From Gluconobacter roseus NBRC 3990 (GTDB lineage: Bacteria > Pseudomonadota > Alphaproteobacteria > Acetobacterales > Acetobacteraceae): DNA of 64,000 bases. The notes beneath the pieces were generated by a model. The model was not told the DNA's origin. It saw nothing but the letters and a program-made list of their open reading frames with translations, and did no database searches. Location of the stretch: NCBI RefSeq assembly GCF_006538885.1, contig NZ_BJLY01000002.1:558001-622000 (forward strand), given 5' to 3'. This document shows positions 45,564 through 54,548 of the stretch, in pieces. Position 1 is the stretch's first letter; every line of letters begins with the position of its first letter. The position numbers and the translations under genes are program-made.

Positions 45564-47366
45564 TCAACCCCTGACTACGCTTTCTCCGGCCTGTGCAGCC
45601 CACATTGCGGCATAATGGCCACCTGCGGACAGCAGTTCCATGTGGCTTCCCTGCTCTACCACGCGTCCCGCGTCAAGCGCCACGATGCGGTCGGCATCCT
45701 GAACGGTGGAAAGACGATGGGCCACGATGATCGTTGTGCGCGCCTGCGAAAGCACCGCCAGCTCTTTCTGGATGGCGACTTCCGTGCGGGTATCGAGCGC
45801 GCTTGTGGCTTCGTCCAGAAGCAGAATGCGTGGGTCCTTGAGGATGACACGGGCAATCGCCACGCGCTGCTTCTCGCCACCGGAGAGCTTGAGCCCCCGC
45901 TCCCCCACAACAGTCTCGTAGCCATCCGGAAGCTCCCGAATGAAGGCATCAATCTGGGCGCTGCGGGCCGCTTTTTCAATATCCTCGGGTGACGCAGACA
46001 GATCTCCATAGGCAATATTCTCGCCGATGCTGGAATTGAAGAGCACCGTATCCTGCGGAACCGTGCCGATGATGTTTTGGATATCAGTCGGCGCAATGTC
46101 GCGCAGATCATGGCCGTCAATGCAGACCGCACCTTCCGTCGGATCATAGGCACGGGTCAGCAGGCGGCCCAGAGTGGATTTACCCGAGCCCGTATGCCCG
46201 ACGATGGCCAGAGAGGTTCCTGCAGGGACGTTTATGGAGACATCGTACAGGATCTGCCGGGCCGGGCTGTAGCCGAAGGAAACATGCCTGAACTCGACAG
46301 CTGCCGCACCCGCTTCCGACAGCTTGCCTGGCAGATGCAGCGGCTGGGGGGCATGGGTGATTTCGGAGCGGACGGCGAGCAGTTCGAGATAATTTTCCAG
46401 ATCGACGCGCGCATTGCGCCAGCCTGCACTCACATAGTTCAGGGCGCCCACGGATGAATAAAGGCCGCTCAGATAGCTGCCGATCAGGACGAACTGCGCA
46501 ACGGCCAGACGATGCGCCACGATGTCATGGGCAGCCATCGCGAGAAGGGTTGTTGTCGTGGCGGCAATCAGGATGCCACGGCTGACCTGGGACAGGCTGA
46601 CATAACGCTGGAGGCTGATCTCAGCCTGACGGAGATCTCTGCGGGCCGCATCATAACGGGCGATTTCATGCGGTTCGTTGGCGAAGCTGCGAACCGTTTC
46701 GAAATTCAGGATGCTGTCCACAAGCTGGTGCTGGGCCTCGTTGCTGGCACGGTTGCGTGCACGTCTCGCCGTCATCCGCAGGCGGGTAAAGACATAGGAG
46801 ACGGCAGAATACAGTCCCAGCGCGACCAGAAGCAGGCAGACATAACGCCAGTCAAAGATCTTCAGAATGACGGTCAGCGTCATGATGAGTTCGATGACGT
46901 TGGGCAGGACGTTGAACAGCGCCAGGGACAGCAGCGTTCCAACAGCATCGGCGCCACGGTCAAGCGTGCGCGTCAGCGAACCCGTCTGACGATCCAAATG
47001 AAAGCGGACGCTTAGGTCGTGCAGATGACGCAGGCCGAGAACGGCGACACGACGCTGGAGATCCGTTTCAACGGGTTTGACGAGCAGTTCCCGCAGCGGG
47101 GTCGCCAGCCCGGAAATGATGCGGATGACGGCATACTGGGCGATCAGCCAGACCGGGACGACCAGAAGCGTCTCCGGACGTGACAGGCTGCTGACCATGC
47201 GGCTGAAGAGCCAGGGCGTGGCGACAGCCGTGCCGCTCTCCACCAGAAGAATGATGAGTGCAAAACCGATGCGTGTGGCGTCGGGCCAGAGCTTTTCGGG
47301 GCGGATCATGGGCCACAGAACCCGCAGGGAAAGCGCTTCAGAGGTCGAATCGGTTTTCTTGAACAT
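45564..47366 (-). CDS. ABC exporter of the Atm1/HMT type (fused membrane and ATPase domains)
   Basis: A 600-residue half-transporter. Six membrane spans (residues about 30-320) carry the ATM1-like segments TDLQRRVAVLGLRHLHDLSVRFHLDRQTGSLTR (start near 120) and FNVLPNVIEL. The nucleotide-binding domain has Walker A VGHTGSGKST, signature LSGGEKQRVAIAR and Walker B ILLLDEATSALD. Bacterial Atm1 proteins export glutathione conjugates, and this link to Fe-S and metal homeostasis fits the nearby suf operon, though the two are not adjacent. The frame is open to 47423, but the ATG at 47366 leaves room for a promoter between it and the divergent Nudix gene. No clear Shine-Dalgarno. Confidence 0.9.
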   Translation of the reverse strand: MFKKTDSTSEALSLRVLWPMIRPEKLWPDATRIGFALIILLVESGTAVATPWLFSRMVSSLSRPETLLVVPVWLIAQYAVIRIISGLATPLRELLVKPVETDLQRRVAVLGLRHLHDLSVRFHLDRQTGSLTRTLDRGADAVGTLLSLALFNVLPNVIELIMTLTVILKIFDWRYVCLLLVALGLYSAVSYVFTRLRMTARRARNRASNEAQHQLVDSILNFETVRSFANEPHEIARYDAARRDLRQAEISLQRYVSLSQVSRGILIAATTTTLLAMAAHDIVAHRLAVAQFVLIGSYLSGLYSSVGALNYVSAGWRNARVDLENYLELLAVRSEITHAPQPLHLPGKLSEAGAAAVEFRHVSFGYSPARQILYDVSINVPAGTSLAIVGHTGSGKSTLGRLLTRAYDPTEGAVCIDGHDLRDIAPTDIQNIIGTVPQDTVLFNSSIGENIAYGDLSASPEDIEKAARSAQIDAFIRELPDGYETVVGERGLKLSGGEKQRVAIARVILKDPRILLLDEATSALDTRTEVAIQKELAVLSQARTTIIVAHRLSTVQDADRIVALDAGRVVEQGSHMELLSAGGHYAAMWAAQAGESVVRG

Positions 47367-47431
47367 GTGCAGACTATGGGAAGTGCAGGCGATGCTTTGC
47401 AAATGACTGCCTGCATGCGACATATTGGTCT

Positions 47432-48277
47432 GTGTCTGACAAATCCTTATCCCCTGCCCTCGAACCCTTTCTCCGCCATATCGCGGCCTGCAACAGCGCG
47501 GTCCTGCCGGGCGGTCGTCTCCCGTTTTTCTGTGGGACAGAGCAGATCGGCTGGATCAGCCCTGCAACAGCGCAGGCGCTTGAAACGCTCGGCCTTCAGC
47601 GGAGTCAGGGTTTCGGAGTAAAAGTCGGTGCGGAGCTGTTCCCGCTCTCCCGGACACTCTGCGAGATGGGGCTCTATGCCTCCCATGACGAGGCTTTCGA
47701 CGTTCGTAATGACAATGGCCTTGTGCTGGGACAGGTGGACCGCGGCGCCATTCCCGTTCTGGGACTGGCAGCCGAGGGTGTACATCTGAACGGGCTGGTC
47801 GAACGCGCGGACGGGCTTCTTTTCCTGTGGGTGGCCCGACGCAGCATGAGCAAGCGACTGGACCCGGGAAAGCTGGATCATCTGGTGGCGGGTGGTATGA
47901 GCGCGGGCCTTGATCCGCAGACGACAGTCGTCAAGGAAGCACAGGAAGAGGCTGGCATCCCCGCCGAACTGGCCGCAACTGCCCGGCCTGTCAGCCGGAT
48001 CGAATATGCGCTGGAGCGTCCTGAGGGACTGCGGCGTGATGTGCTGCACTGTTACGATCTGCTTCTGCCAGAGGGGTTCGTACCGGTCGCGGAAGACGGC
48101 GAAGTGGAAAGCTTTCACCTCATGCCAATTCAGAACGTCATGACGCTGGTGCAGGATACCGATTCATTCAAGTTCAACGTCAATCTTGTCCTGATCGATC
48201 TCTTCATTCGCCGGGGTCTGTTCGTGCCTGCCGAGGCTGATGTTCTTCGGAATGCTTTGGCAGGACAGCCTCGGTGA
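47432..48277 (+). CDS. DUF4743 / Nudix hydrolase family protein
   Basis: A 281-residue protein with an N-terminal DUF4743 domain (residues about 5-125) and a C-terminal Nudix domain (residues about 130-270). The Nudix box is GGMSAGLDPQTTVVKEAQEEAGI-like: the catalytic KEAQEEAG part is kept while the first Glu of the consensus is Leu, as in the thiamine-pyrophosphokinase-associated Nudix group. Relatives dephosphorylate damaged thiamine diphosphate forms; that is inference here. The start is a GTG with no clear Shine-Dalgarno. It overlaps the following lipoprotein gene by 4 bp. Confidence 0.88.
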   Translation: MSDKSLSPALEPFLRHIAACNSAVLPGGRLPFFCGTEQIGWISPATAQALETLGLQRSQGFGVKVGAELFPLSRTLCEMGLYASHDEAFDVRNDNGLVLGQVDRGAIPVLGLAAEGVHLNGLVERADGLLFLWVARRSMSKRLDPGKLDHLVAGGMSAGLDPQTTVVKEAQEEAGIPAELAATARPVSRIEYALERPEGLRRDVLHCYDLLLPEGFVPVAEDGEVESFHLMPIQNVMTLVQDTDSFKFNVNLVLIDLFIRRGLFVPAEADVLRNALAGQPR

Positions 48278-48720
48278 AAAAGGGACTGCCTCTGCTGGCC
48301 TTCACGGCTCCGCTGCTCGGCGGTTGCATCGTGCCGGTCAGTGTCACACCCAATCTGTGCCGGGAAATCCAGACCCATGACGACGTGCAGATCCGGCTGA
48401 TGTTCGGCCTGACGCGGCCGGATGGCAGCATCATTGATGGTGACGACTGGCATGCTTTCGTGGGCAGCGAGATTACACCGCGCTTTCCGGCAGGATTTAC
48501 CGTCTTTGATGCTCAGGGACAGTGGTATGATGCAGCCGGGCACAGGGTAATCCGTGAGTCATCCCGAATCGTGTGGATCGTGGCCCCCTCCTCAGACCGT
48601 AATCTGCAGCCTTATTTGAAAGCCATCCGCCAGGCTTATCAGAAACGTTTCAGCCAGCAGGCCGTTGGACTGGCCATCCAGTCTGGCTGCTCTTCATTCG
48701 AAAGCGTTCCCGTGGAATAG
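48274..48720 (+). CDS. DUF3574 domain lipoprotein
   Basis: A 148-residue lipoprotein with signal peptide and lipobox (LLGGC, lipidated Cys18). The body matches the DUF3574 pattern: FGLTRPDGSIIDGDDWHAFVGSEITPRFPAGFTVFD (starting near 45), then GQWYD and an ESSRIVWIV strand. Function of DUF3574 is unknown. The GTG start overlaps the Nudix stop (GTGA), so the pair is co-translated. A short GTATAC-centred palindrome (48720-48737) follows the stop. Confidence 0.87.
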   Translation: MKKGLPLLAFTAPLLGGCIVPVSVTPNLCREIQTHDDVQIRLMFGLTRPDGSIIDGDDWHAFVGSEITPRFPAGFTVFDAQGQWYDAAGHRVIRESSRIVWIVAPSSDRNLQPYLKAIRQAYQKRFSQQAVGLAIQSGCSSFESVPVE

Positions 48721-48841
48721 TTCCCGTATACGGAACAGTGTTTCCCAGGGTTTGCGTCTCTTTTCATCCGGACTTCTCTCGTCGGGGCAGGTCTCCCTGC
48801 ACAGGACGACAGTTCAGGCATGTTTTCATTCCGGAATTCTC

Positions 48842-49966
48842 ATGACCGATCTTTCTCCGCCTCCTTCCCCCGACACCATTACGGTTGAGGCCTCAGCCTC
48901 CACAGGAACCATCCAGCGGCGCGCAAGGGGCTTTCTGGCCCTCTTCTTCGTGGCGATAGGCCTTTACACACTCAAGGGCTTCCTACCGGCCCTGCTGTGG
49001 GGCTGTGTGTTCGCTATTTCGATCTGGCCGCTTTATCGTCGGGCGGAACTGCGTTTCGGACGCAATGACTGGCTTCCGCTGCTCTTTACACTGGCCGTCG
49101 CGCTGATCTTTCTGGTTCCGGTCTCACTGGTCGGTGTGAAGGTCGCGGATGAAGCACGCAGTGCGCTCGAATGGATTGATGACGTGCGAAACAATGGCAT
49201 TCCGATGCCGGAATGGGTGCCGCATCTGCCCTTCCTGTCCGCACAGGCCACCAACTGGTGGCAGAACCACATGACAAGTCCGCAGCGCCTGTCTCATCTG
49301 CTTCATTCAGTGGATGTCGGACATGGCATGCAGATGACGAAGCAGGTTGGCTCACAGCTTGCCCGCCGGGGAACGCTGTTCGCGTTCTCACTTCTGACGC
49401 TGTTCTTCCTGCTCAAGGACGGAGACAGCGTGATCCGCAAATGCCTGCTCGGATCGCAGCGCCTGTTCGGTGAACAGGGCGAGAGTCTAGCCAAGCAAAT
49501 GATTTCGTCCGTGCACGGCACGCTGGCCGGACTTGTTCTGGTAGGTCTGGGCGAAGGCGCCATCATGGGTATCGTCTACATGGCCACAGGCGCACCACAG
49601 CCCCTGCTGTTTGCAATGGTGACGGCAGTAGCCGCGATGATCCCGTTCCTCGCCTGGCCAACAGTCGGACTGGTGGCCCTGCTTCTGCTGGCCAAGAGCA
49701 GCATGATCGGCGCAATCGTCGTCATGGCGATCGGGTCGGTTGTAATTTTCATCGCAGACCACTTCATCCGCCCTGCCCTGATTGGCGGGAGCACGAAAAT
49801 GCCGTTTCTCTGGGTTCTGCTGGGAATTCTGGGAGGGGCCGAGACCTGGGGTCTGCTGGGCCTGTTCCTTGGTCCGGCCATCATGGCCGCACTGCACCTG
49901 CTGTGGACCATCTGGACAGAGGTCAATCCGCGCAAAGGGATCTATGCACCGGATACAGGATCTTAA
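48842..49966 (+). CDS. AI-2E family transporter (PerM/YdiK-like permease)
   Basis: A 374-residue membrane protein. Two spans open it (about 30-75), then one at 82-100, a long soluble loop (about 105-200) and the five-span C-terminal block with the family motifs TLFFLLKDGD, GLGEGAIMGIVYM and GLLGLFLGPAIMAALH. The family name comes from one E. coli member implicated in AI-2 export; others are Na+/H+ antiporters or unknown. The ATG at 48842 starts a hydrophilic N-terminus; an open frame of 59 codons upstream is intergenic in character. It is convergent with tRNA-Pro. Confidence 0.9.
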   Translation: MTDLSPPPSPDTITVEASASTGTIQRRARGFLALFFVAIGLYTLKGFLPALLWGCVFAISIWPLYRRAELRFGRNDWLPLLFTLAVALIFLVPVSLVGVKVADEARSALEWIDDVRNNGIPMPEWVPHLPFLSAQATNWWQNHMTSPQRLSHLLHSVDVGHGMQMTKQVGSQLARRGTLFAFSLLTLFFLLKDGDSVIRKCLLGSQRLFGEQGESLAKQMISSVHGTLAGLVLVGLGEGAIMGIVYMATGAPQPLLFAMVTAVAAMIPFLAWPTVGLVALLLLAKSSMIGAIVVMAIGSVVIFIADHFIRPALIGGSTKMPFLWVLLGILGGAETWGLLGLFLGPAIMAALHLLWTIWTEVNPRKGIYAPDTGS

Positions 49967-49989
49967 AGGAAGGGATTTTACCGCAGGAC

Positions 49990-50066
49990 TGGTCGGGCAG
50001 GCGGGATTCGAACCCACGACCCCCAGTCCCCCAGACTGGTGCGCTACCAGGCTGCGCTACTGCCCG
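49990..50066 (-). tRNA. tRNA-Pro (anticodon GGG)
   Basis: A 77-base cloverleaf on the minus strand: acceptor CGGGCAG/CTGCCCG, anticodon stem CCAGT/ACTGG with loop CTGGGGG (anticodon GGG), T-loop GGTTCGAATCC, and encoded CCA. Confidence 0.97.
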
Positions 50067-50072
50067 TCGTCC

Positions 50073-50112
50073 TGCGGTGGCGGTGGTTTAGCAGTGTCCC
50101 GCCATCACCGCA
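50073..50112 (-). terminator. Hairpin between the MerR-type gene and tRNA-Pro
   Basis: TGCGGTGG-CGG pairs with CCGCC-ACCGCA across a 3-base bulge and a 14-base loop. It starts about 15 bp after the stop codon. No T-run is seen. Confidence 0.35.
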
Positions 50113-50126
50113 ATGGGGCATTGTGA

Positions 50127-50939
50127 CTAGACGGGCAGAAGATTTCGCAAATTCTGCAGCTCTTCGAGAATTTCGCGAAGTTCCGAGCGCAGAAGACCGT
50201 TCTCGGCCTCGGTCTTTTCCAGCGTATTGAAAAGCTGTTCGTTTTCGTCACGCAGCATCATCAGGAGATCAGAATCGAGAGCTTCGGCTTCAGCTTCGGC
50301 TTCGGCTTCGGCTTCGGCTTCGGCTTCGGGGGTCTCATTTTCTGCCGTGACGTCAACTGTTTCCGTCACGGTGACGTCATGAGCCGAGGGAGGCAGTTCC
50401 GGAAAAACAATGTCGTCCACAGAATCCACGACGGGAGCGGCAACGGTTTCTTCATCCTCCACAGTCACGACAGCCGGTATCGTTTCTTCGGTAACAAGCA
50501 CCGCATGCTCTTCGGACGCCTCGACAACAGCAACATGAGCAGGTTCCACAGGCTCGACTGCCGTTTCGGGCATTGTTTCAGACGTAATTTCCGGAACAGC
50601 TTTCTGACCCGCACGCGCCTTCTGGGCACGACGTTCACGCAGAACGCGCAGAACACCCTGCCCCTTGTAACCCTGCACATAAAGCAGGTCCGAAATCAGC
50701 CGGAGGGTTTCGATATGCTCGGGACTATAGTAACGACGTCCGCTTTCGCCACGGAACGGCTTTACGCCCGGATAGATCGTTTCCCATGAACGCAGGCGAT
50801 GCTGCGGAATGTGCAGTTCTTCGGCCACTTCGCTGATGGTCCGATAGGCCTCGGGTGCCTTTTTGACCTTCTCGGGACCGGTTGAAAGCTCGTCGCCTGA
50901 CGAAACCATGACGGCGTTGGTGGCGGAATTATCTGTCAT
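50127..50939 (-). CDS. MerR-family regulator with acidic repeat tail
   Basis: A 270-residue protein. The MerR-type winged helix is at residues about 32-105 (RTISEVAEELHIPQHRLRSWET, GRRYYSPEHIETLRLI). The next 100 residues are Val/Glu/Pro-rich and acidic, then an (Glu-Ala)n run at about 205-220 encoded by a hexanucleotide repeat, then a coiled coil (about 225-268). It follows ihfA, the standard alphaproteobacterial order, where this gene is an uncharacterised MerR regulator. No metal-binding cysteines are present. The start overlaps ihfA by 11 bp. Confidence 0.9.
   Translation of the reverse strand: MTDNSATNAVMVSSGDELSTGPEKVKKAPEAYRTISEVAEELHIPQHRLRSWETIYPGVKPFRGESGRRYYSPEHIETLRLISDLLYVQGYKGQGVLRVLRERRAQKARAGQKAVPEITSETMPETAVEPVEPAHVAVVEASEEHAVLVTEETIPAVVTVEDEETVAAPVVDSVDDIVFPELPPSAHDVTVTETVDVTAENETPEAEAEAEAEAEAEAEALDSDLLMMLRDENEQLFNTLEKTEAENGLLRSELREILEELQNLRNLLPV
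50281..50328. repeat. GCTTCG hexanucleotide repeat, 8 copies, within the MerR-type gene
   Basis: Eight tandem six-base units, one with a single change (GCTTCA). On the coding strand they encode alternating Glu and Ala. The unit is a multiple of three, so slippage would change length without breaking the frame. Confidence 0.95.
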
Positions 50940-51255
50940 GGGAGGAAGTCTCGGCCGCTGCGGCATTTTCAGAACCGTTCATGCGGTCCCTCAGCAGTTG
51001 GGAAGGTCTGAACACCAGCACGGCCCGTGGCAGAATAGGGACTTCGACGCCCGTCTTGGGATTGCGTCCGATACGCTCTCCCTTCTGACGAACAGAAAAT
51101 GTCCCGAATCCACTGAGCTTCACGGATTCACCCGCTTCCAGCCTGTCCGAGATCACACCCAGAAGGCTTTCGAGAATCATGGAGGAGTCGTGCCGGGAAA
51201 GACCGACACGGCTGTAGAGATGCTCAACAAGATTCGCGCGCGTGACTGTGCTCAT
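50929..51255 (-). CDS. ihfA: Integration host factor subunit alpha
   Basis: A 108-residue IHF/HU-fold protein. It has TVTRANLVEHLYSRVGLSR, the KLSGFGTFSVRQKGERIGRNPKTG arm region and the VLVFRPSQLLRDRMN end typical of IHF alpha. With IHF beta it makes sequence-specific sharp bends in DNA. It sits in the fabH-ihfA-merR order. The last 14 residues are extra relative to E. coli and overlap the next gene. Confidence 0.95.
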   Translation of the reverse strand: MSTVTRANLVEHLYSRVGLSRHDSSMILESLLGVISDRLEAGESVKLSGFGTFSVRQKGERIGRNPKTGVEVPILPRAVLVFRPSQLLRDRMNGSENAAAAETSSHDR

Positions 51256-51329
51256 GACACTTGCGTATCATGACGTTCAGAACAGTCAAAGGAATCAATC
51301 ATTAACCTGCTCTCTGGCAAAGAGCAGAC

Positions 51330-52304
51330 TTACATCCGGATCAGCGCGGAGCCCCAGGTCAGGCCACCACCAAGGGCTTCCATCAGCACGAGGTCACCCT
51401 TCTGGATGCGACCGTCGCGGACAGCTTCGTTCAGGGCCAGCGGAATCGAAGCAGCCGACGTGTTGGCATGACGATCCACGGTCACAACCACCCGATCCGA
51501 TGGCAGTGCAAGTTTCTTGGCCATCCCGTCAATGATCCGCAGATTGGCCTGATGCGGCACCATCCACTGGATGTCCTGCCCGGTCAGACCATTGGCTTCC
51601 AGTGCTTCATCCACAGCCTGAGACAGCTTAACGACGGCATGACGGAAGACTTCCCGCCCCTGCATGCGCAGATGCTTTGTCGTGGACGCGCAGCCGACGG
51701 CGCCATCCACATAAAGAATGTCGCCTGTGCGACCATCCGAGTGCAGATGGGTGGAGAGAATGCCCTCGCCTTCCGCGCCACCAGCTTCCAGCAGCACTGC
51801 ACCCGCGCCATCTCCAAAGAGAACGCAGGTGGCGCGGTCATTCCAGTCCAGCAGACGGGAGAAGACCTCGCTCCCGATCACCAGAACCTTTCCGGCCTGA
51901 CCGGACTGCACAAGGGCACGCGCCGTCGCCAGAGCATAAACGAAGCCCGAGCAGGCTGCGCTGATATCGAAGCCAAACCCTGCCGTCATGCCCAGCAGGG
52001 CCTGGACCTGCACGGCAACAGCAGGGAAAACCTGATCCGGGGTAGAAGTCGCAACCAGAACGGCATCCACGTCCGACGCATCCACGCCGGCATACTCAAG
52101 AGCCTGCCGCGCAGCTTCCGCCGCCATGCTAGCCGTTGTTTCGTCACCGGAAACGATATGCCGCTGGGTGATACCGGTGCGAGTCCTGATCCATTCGTCC
52201 GAAGTCTCGATACCATACTTGCTGGCGAGATCGTCATTGGAGATGACGTCGCGCGGCAGATAGCCCCCGACACCTGTCAGGCGGACACGAATGGGATCGG
52301 ACAT
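51330..52304 (-). CDS. fabH: 3-oxoacyl-ACP synthase III
   Basis: A 324-residue KAS III that condenses acetyl-CoA with malonyl-ACP to start fatty-acid synthesis. The triad is complete: C118 (DISAACSGF), H251 (VPHQAN) and N281 (RHANTSAAS). It lies 6 bp downstream of plsX, linking initiation of acyl chains with phospholipid synthesis. Confidence 0.97.
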   Translation of the reverse strand: MSDPIRVRLTGVGGYLPRDVISNDDLASKYGIETSDEWIRTRTGITQRHIVSGDETTASMAAEAARQALEYAGVDASDVDAVLVATSTPDQVFPAVAVQVQALLGMTAGFGFDISAACSGFVYALATARALVQSGQAGKVLVIGSEVFSRLLDWNDRATCVLFGDGAGAVLLEAGGAEGEGILSTHLHSDGRTGDILYVDGAVGCASTTKHLRMQGREVFRHAVVKLSQAVDEALEANGLTGQDIQWMVPHQANLRIIDGMAKKLALPSDRVVVTVDRHANTSAASIPLALNEAVRDGRIQKGDLVLMEALGGGLTWGSALIRM

Positions 52305-52310
52305 TTCTTT

Positions 52311-53420
52311 TCAGCTCACAGGTTCAGGGGCGGCCTTGGCAGATACGGGAACAGCCGGTTCGGCAGCCCCCATTCCCAGCTGCTCCAGACGGGCACGGAT
52401 CTTGTCGTTCAAATGGTGCGTGACAGCATCCATGGCAACATCAACAGCAGCGGCAAAGCTCTCACCGTCCGCGCCACCATGTGATTTCACGACGATGCCG
52501 TTCAGACCGACAAACAGTGCTCCGTTATAGCGTCGGGGATCGATCCATTCCCGCATGCGTTCGAGGCCGGGCTTGACCAGAAGATAACCCAGGCGGGTCA
52601 GCACATTGGTCTGGAACACGCGCTTAAGAAGGCTGAAGGCCAGCTTGAGAGCACCTTCACCGGTTTTCAGCGCAATATTCCCCGTAAAACCGTCCGTCAC
52701 GACCACGTCCGTGGTTCCTGCCGTGATGTCGTGACCTTCGACGAAGCCATGGAACTGGGCGCCCAGCGGACTGGCACGCAGCCGTTCGGAGGCCTGACGC
52801 AGGCGCTCATCACCCTTCAGTTCTTCCGAACCGACATTGAGAAGACCAATTGTGGGGGACGGAAGACCAAGAGCTGCCTGCGCGAAAGCCTCGCCCATGA
52901 TGGCAAACTCAACCAGGTTCCGGGCATCGCAGGCGATGTTCGCCCCGAGATCCAGCATCACGATATCGCCGCGAGCAGAAGGCTCAACGGCTACCATGGC
53001 AGGGCGGGAAATTCCCGGAAGGGCTTTGACGATGATCTTGGCCAGCGCCAGCATCGCTCCACTGTTGCCTGCAGAAACGACGCCACGGGCTTCACCGGCG
53101 GCGACAGATTCCATGGCCATACGCATGGACGATCCCCGGACGCGCAGCGCCGAAGTCGGTTTCATGTCCATGGGGATACTTGCCGCAGAATGGCGAATAT
53201 CACACAGACGGGCAGCTTTGGGATATTTTGCCAGAGCCGGCTTAAGAAGGGCTTCGTCTCCGATAAGAAGAATACGGGCCTTCGGGTGCCGGTCGGCGGC
53301 CAGATCAAGTCCGGCGAGGACAATATCCGGAGCCCTGTCACCACCCATTGCATCGACGGCGAGGGCGTAAGGCCCGGAGGCCGCGATGTCACGTTCGGGC
53401 GTGACAGGCGCTTTGGTCAT
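52311..53420 (-). CDS. plsX: Phosphate acyltransferase PlsX
   Basis: A 369-residue PlsX, which converts acyl-ACP to acyl-phosphate for PlsY in phospholipid synthesis. Family blocks: AVDAMGGDRAPDIVLAG, GNSGAMLALA, MLDLGANIACDA, LLNVGSEELKGD and VVTDGFTGNIALKTGEG. The C-terminus is some 15-20 residues longer than usual and Ala/Pro-rich. It follows rpmF in the common rpmF-plsX-fabH order. Confidence 0.97.
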   Translation of the reverse strand: MTKAPVTPERDIAASGPYALAVDAMGGDRAPDIVLAGLDLAADRHPKARILLIGDEALLKPALAKYPKAARLCDIRHSAASIPMDMKPTSALRVRGSSMRMAMESVAAGEARGVVSAGNSGAMLALAKIIVKALPGISRPAMVAVEPSARGDIVMLDLGANIACDARNLVEFAIMGEAFAQAALGLPSPTIGLLNVGSEELKGDERLRQASERLRASPLGAQFHGFVEGHDITAGTTDVVVTDGFTGNIALKTGEGALKLAFSLLKRVFQTNVLTRLGYLLVKPGLERMREWIDPRRYNGALFVGLNGIVVKSHGGADGESFAAAVDVAMDAVTHHLNDKIRARLEQLGMGAAEPAVPVSAKAAPEPVS

Positions 53421-53492
53421 TGAGACAGTTTCCCGGACAGCATCACAGATGCGGGCCGCGCTCTCTAAAAGCTACGGACCCGCAGGTAGGGA

Positions 53493-53705
53493 TCAGGCGC
53501 GGACGGCGGTCTTCAGGCCCTTGCCGCTGTTTCCAGCAGCGACCACTTCGCGGCCGTCATAATGACCACAGTGGCTGCAAACATGGTGCGGACGCTTCAT
53601 TTCGCCGCAGTTCGAGCACTCTGCATGAGCTTCAACACCCAGGGCGTGGTGGCTGCGACGCATGCCACGACGGGACGGCGTAGTCTTTCTTTTAGGGACG
53701 GCCAT
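53493..53705 (-). CDS. rpmF: 50S ribosomal protein L32
   Basis: A 70-residue L32. [22 protein letters not shown] is the standard start. A zinc ribbon is intact, with C30, C33, C43 and C46 (CSNCG, CSHCG). It lies between the yceD-like gene and plsX. About 155 bp separate it from the upstream gene; I see no further gene there. Confidence 0.97.
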   Translation of the reverse strand: MAVPKRKTTPSRRGMRRSHHALGVEAHAECSNCGEMKRPHHVCSHCGHYDGREVVAAGNSGKGLKTAVRA

Positions 53706-53859
53706 GGCTTTTATGCCTCTTTCTGCTTCAGTGTCGGCACCCCTGCTCCGCTCCCCGCGGCATCCGGTGCCCTGTTGTTCGTCGTCTCGTAATTACGTCG
53801 AGTTCAGGCGGGGGGCTCTAGCAGAGCCAGGGGCAACCCGCAAGTCAGACGTGGGATTT

Positions 53860-54441
53860 TTATTCTTTCCTGCCCCCGTTTTTCAGCGCTGAAAGCGCCG
53901 AAAACGGATTGGGACGGCGTGGGCCATCCGGCCCCTCGCCAGACAACTGTGCCCCTTCTTCCCCTTCTGCAGGCGCCACGTCAACTGCATTTTCCAGACC
54001 GGCGCCGGGTTTGCGCGGATAGGGGTCCAGCATCAGGGCCAGCTGCTCGGCCGCCGCCTCACCGATATCGACGGCCTTGCCATCATGCGGAACCTCGTCC
54101 GGACCATCCAGATCAATGGAATCGATGTCGAATTCGTCTTCCGGCATATCGGCCGCAGGGATGAATTTCAGGAAGAAGGTCTCAGCCAGCACATCGTCGA
54201 AAGCTTCGGACGTGATGACACAGACCTGTGTGACCCTGGCAGAGAGGTGCCCTTCCGCAAGAACACTCCGGTTCTCGGACGGTGTCAGGCGGAAACGGCA
54301 GATCAGGGATTCAATCGCGGGAATTCCAAAGCGCGCCGCCAGCGCCTTGCATTCGGTCGGCGAAGCCTCGATCGTCTCTTCCAGTCCCGATCCCAGCCGA
54401 TTGAAGGGGATGCGTCGGGAAAATTCGGGTGAATGGGACAT
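53860..54441 (-). CDS. YceD/DUF177 family protein
   Basis: A 193-residue DUF177 protein, the usual partner of rpmF and linked in other bacteria to 23S rRNA maturation. The alphaproteobacterial signature is present: VDIGEAAAEQLALMLDPYPRKPGA (about residues 125-148) after an acidic segment. The ending (RPNPFSALSALKNG) also recurs in this group. It is divergent from bamE, a common alphaproteobacterial arrangement. Confidence 0.9.
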   Translation of the reverse strand: MSHSPEFSRRIPFNRLGSGLEETIEASPTECKALAARFGIPAIESLICRFRLTPSENRSVLAEGHLSARVTQVCVITSEAFDDVLAETFFLKFIPAADMPEDEFDIDSIDLDGPDEVPHDGKAVDIGEAAAEQLALMLDPYPRKPGAGLENAVDVAPAEGEEGAQLSGEGPDGPRRPNPFSALSALKNGGRKE

Positions 54442-54548
54442 TCAGGCACTCCAGCCCCCGGAATATGGGGGAAATCGTTGACATGCAGGCGCCGTTCGGG
54501 CACGCGCTCATTTGAGCGGTTCTCTTGCACAGGATAGTTTCCAGATCC

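Noticed and set aside
47367-47423. The longer start of the Atm1-type exporter at 47423
   Set aside because: It would leave only 8 bp to the divergent Nudix start, leaving no room for promoters. The ATG at 47366 is more plausible, though neither has a clear Shine-Dalgarno.
48720-48737. A GTATAC-centred palindrome considered as a regulatory operator
   Set aside because: It is short, directly after a stop codon, and not repeated elsewhere near a promoter. It may be part of a weak terminator.
50281-50328. The hexanucleotide repeat considered as a CRISPR-like or VNTR array outside genes
   Set aside because: There are no spacers. It lies within a coding frame and encodes Glu-Ala repeats.
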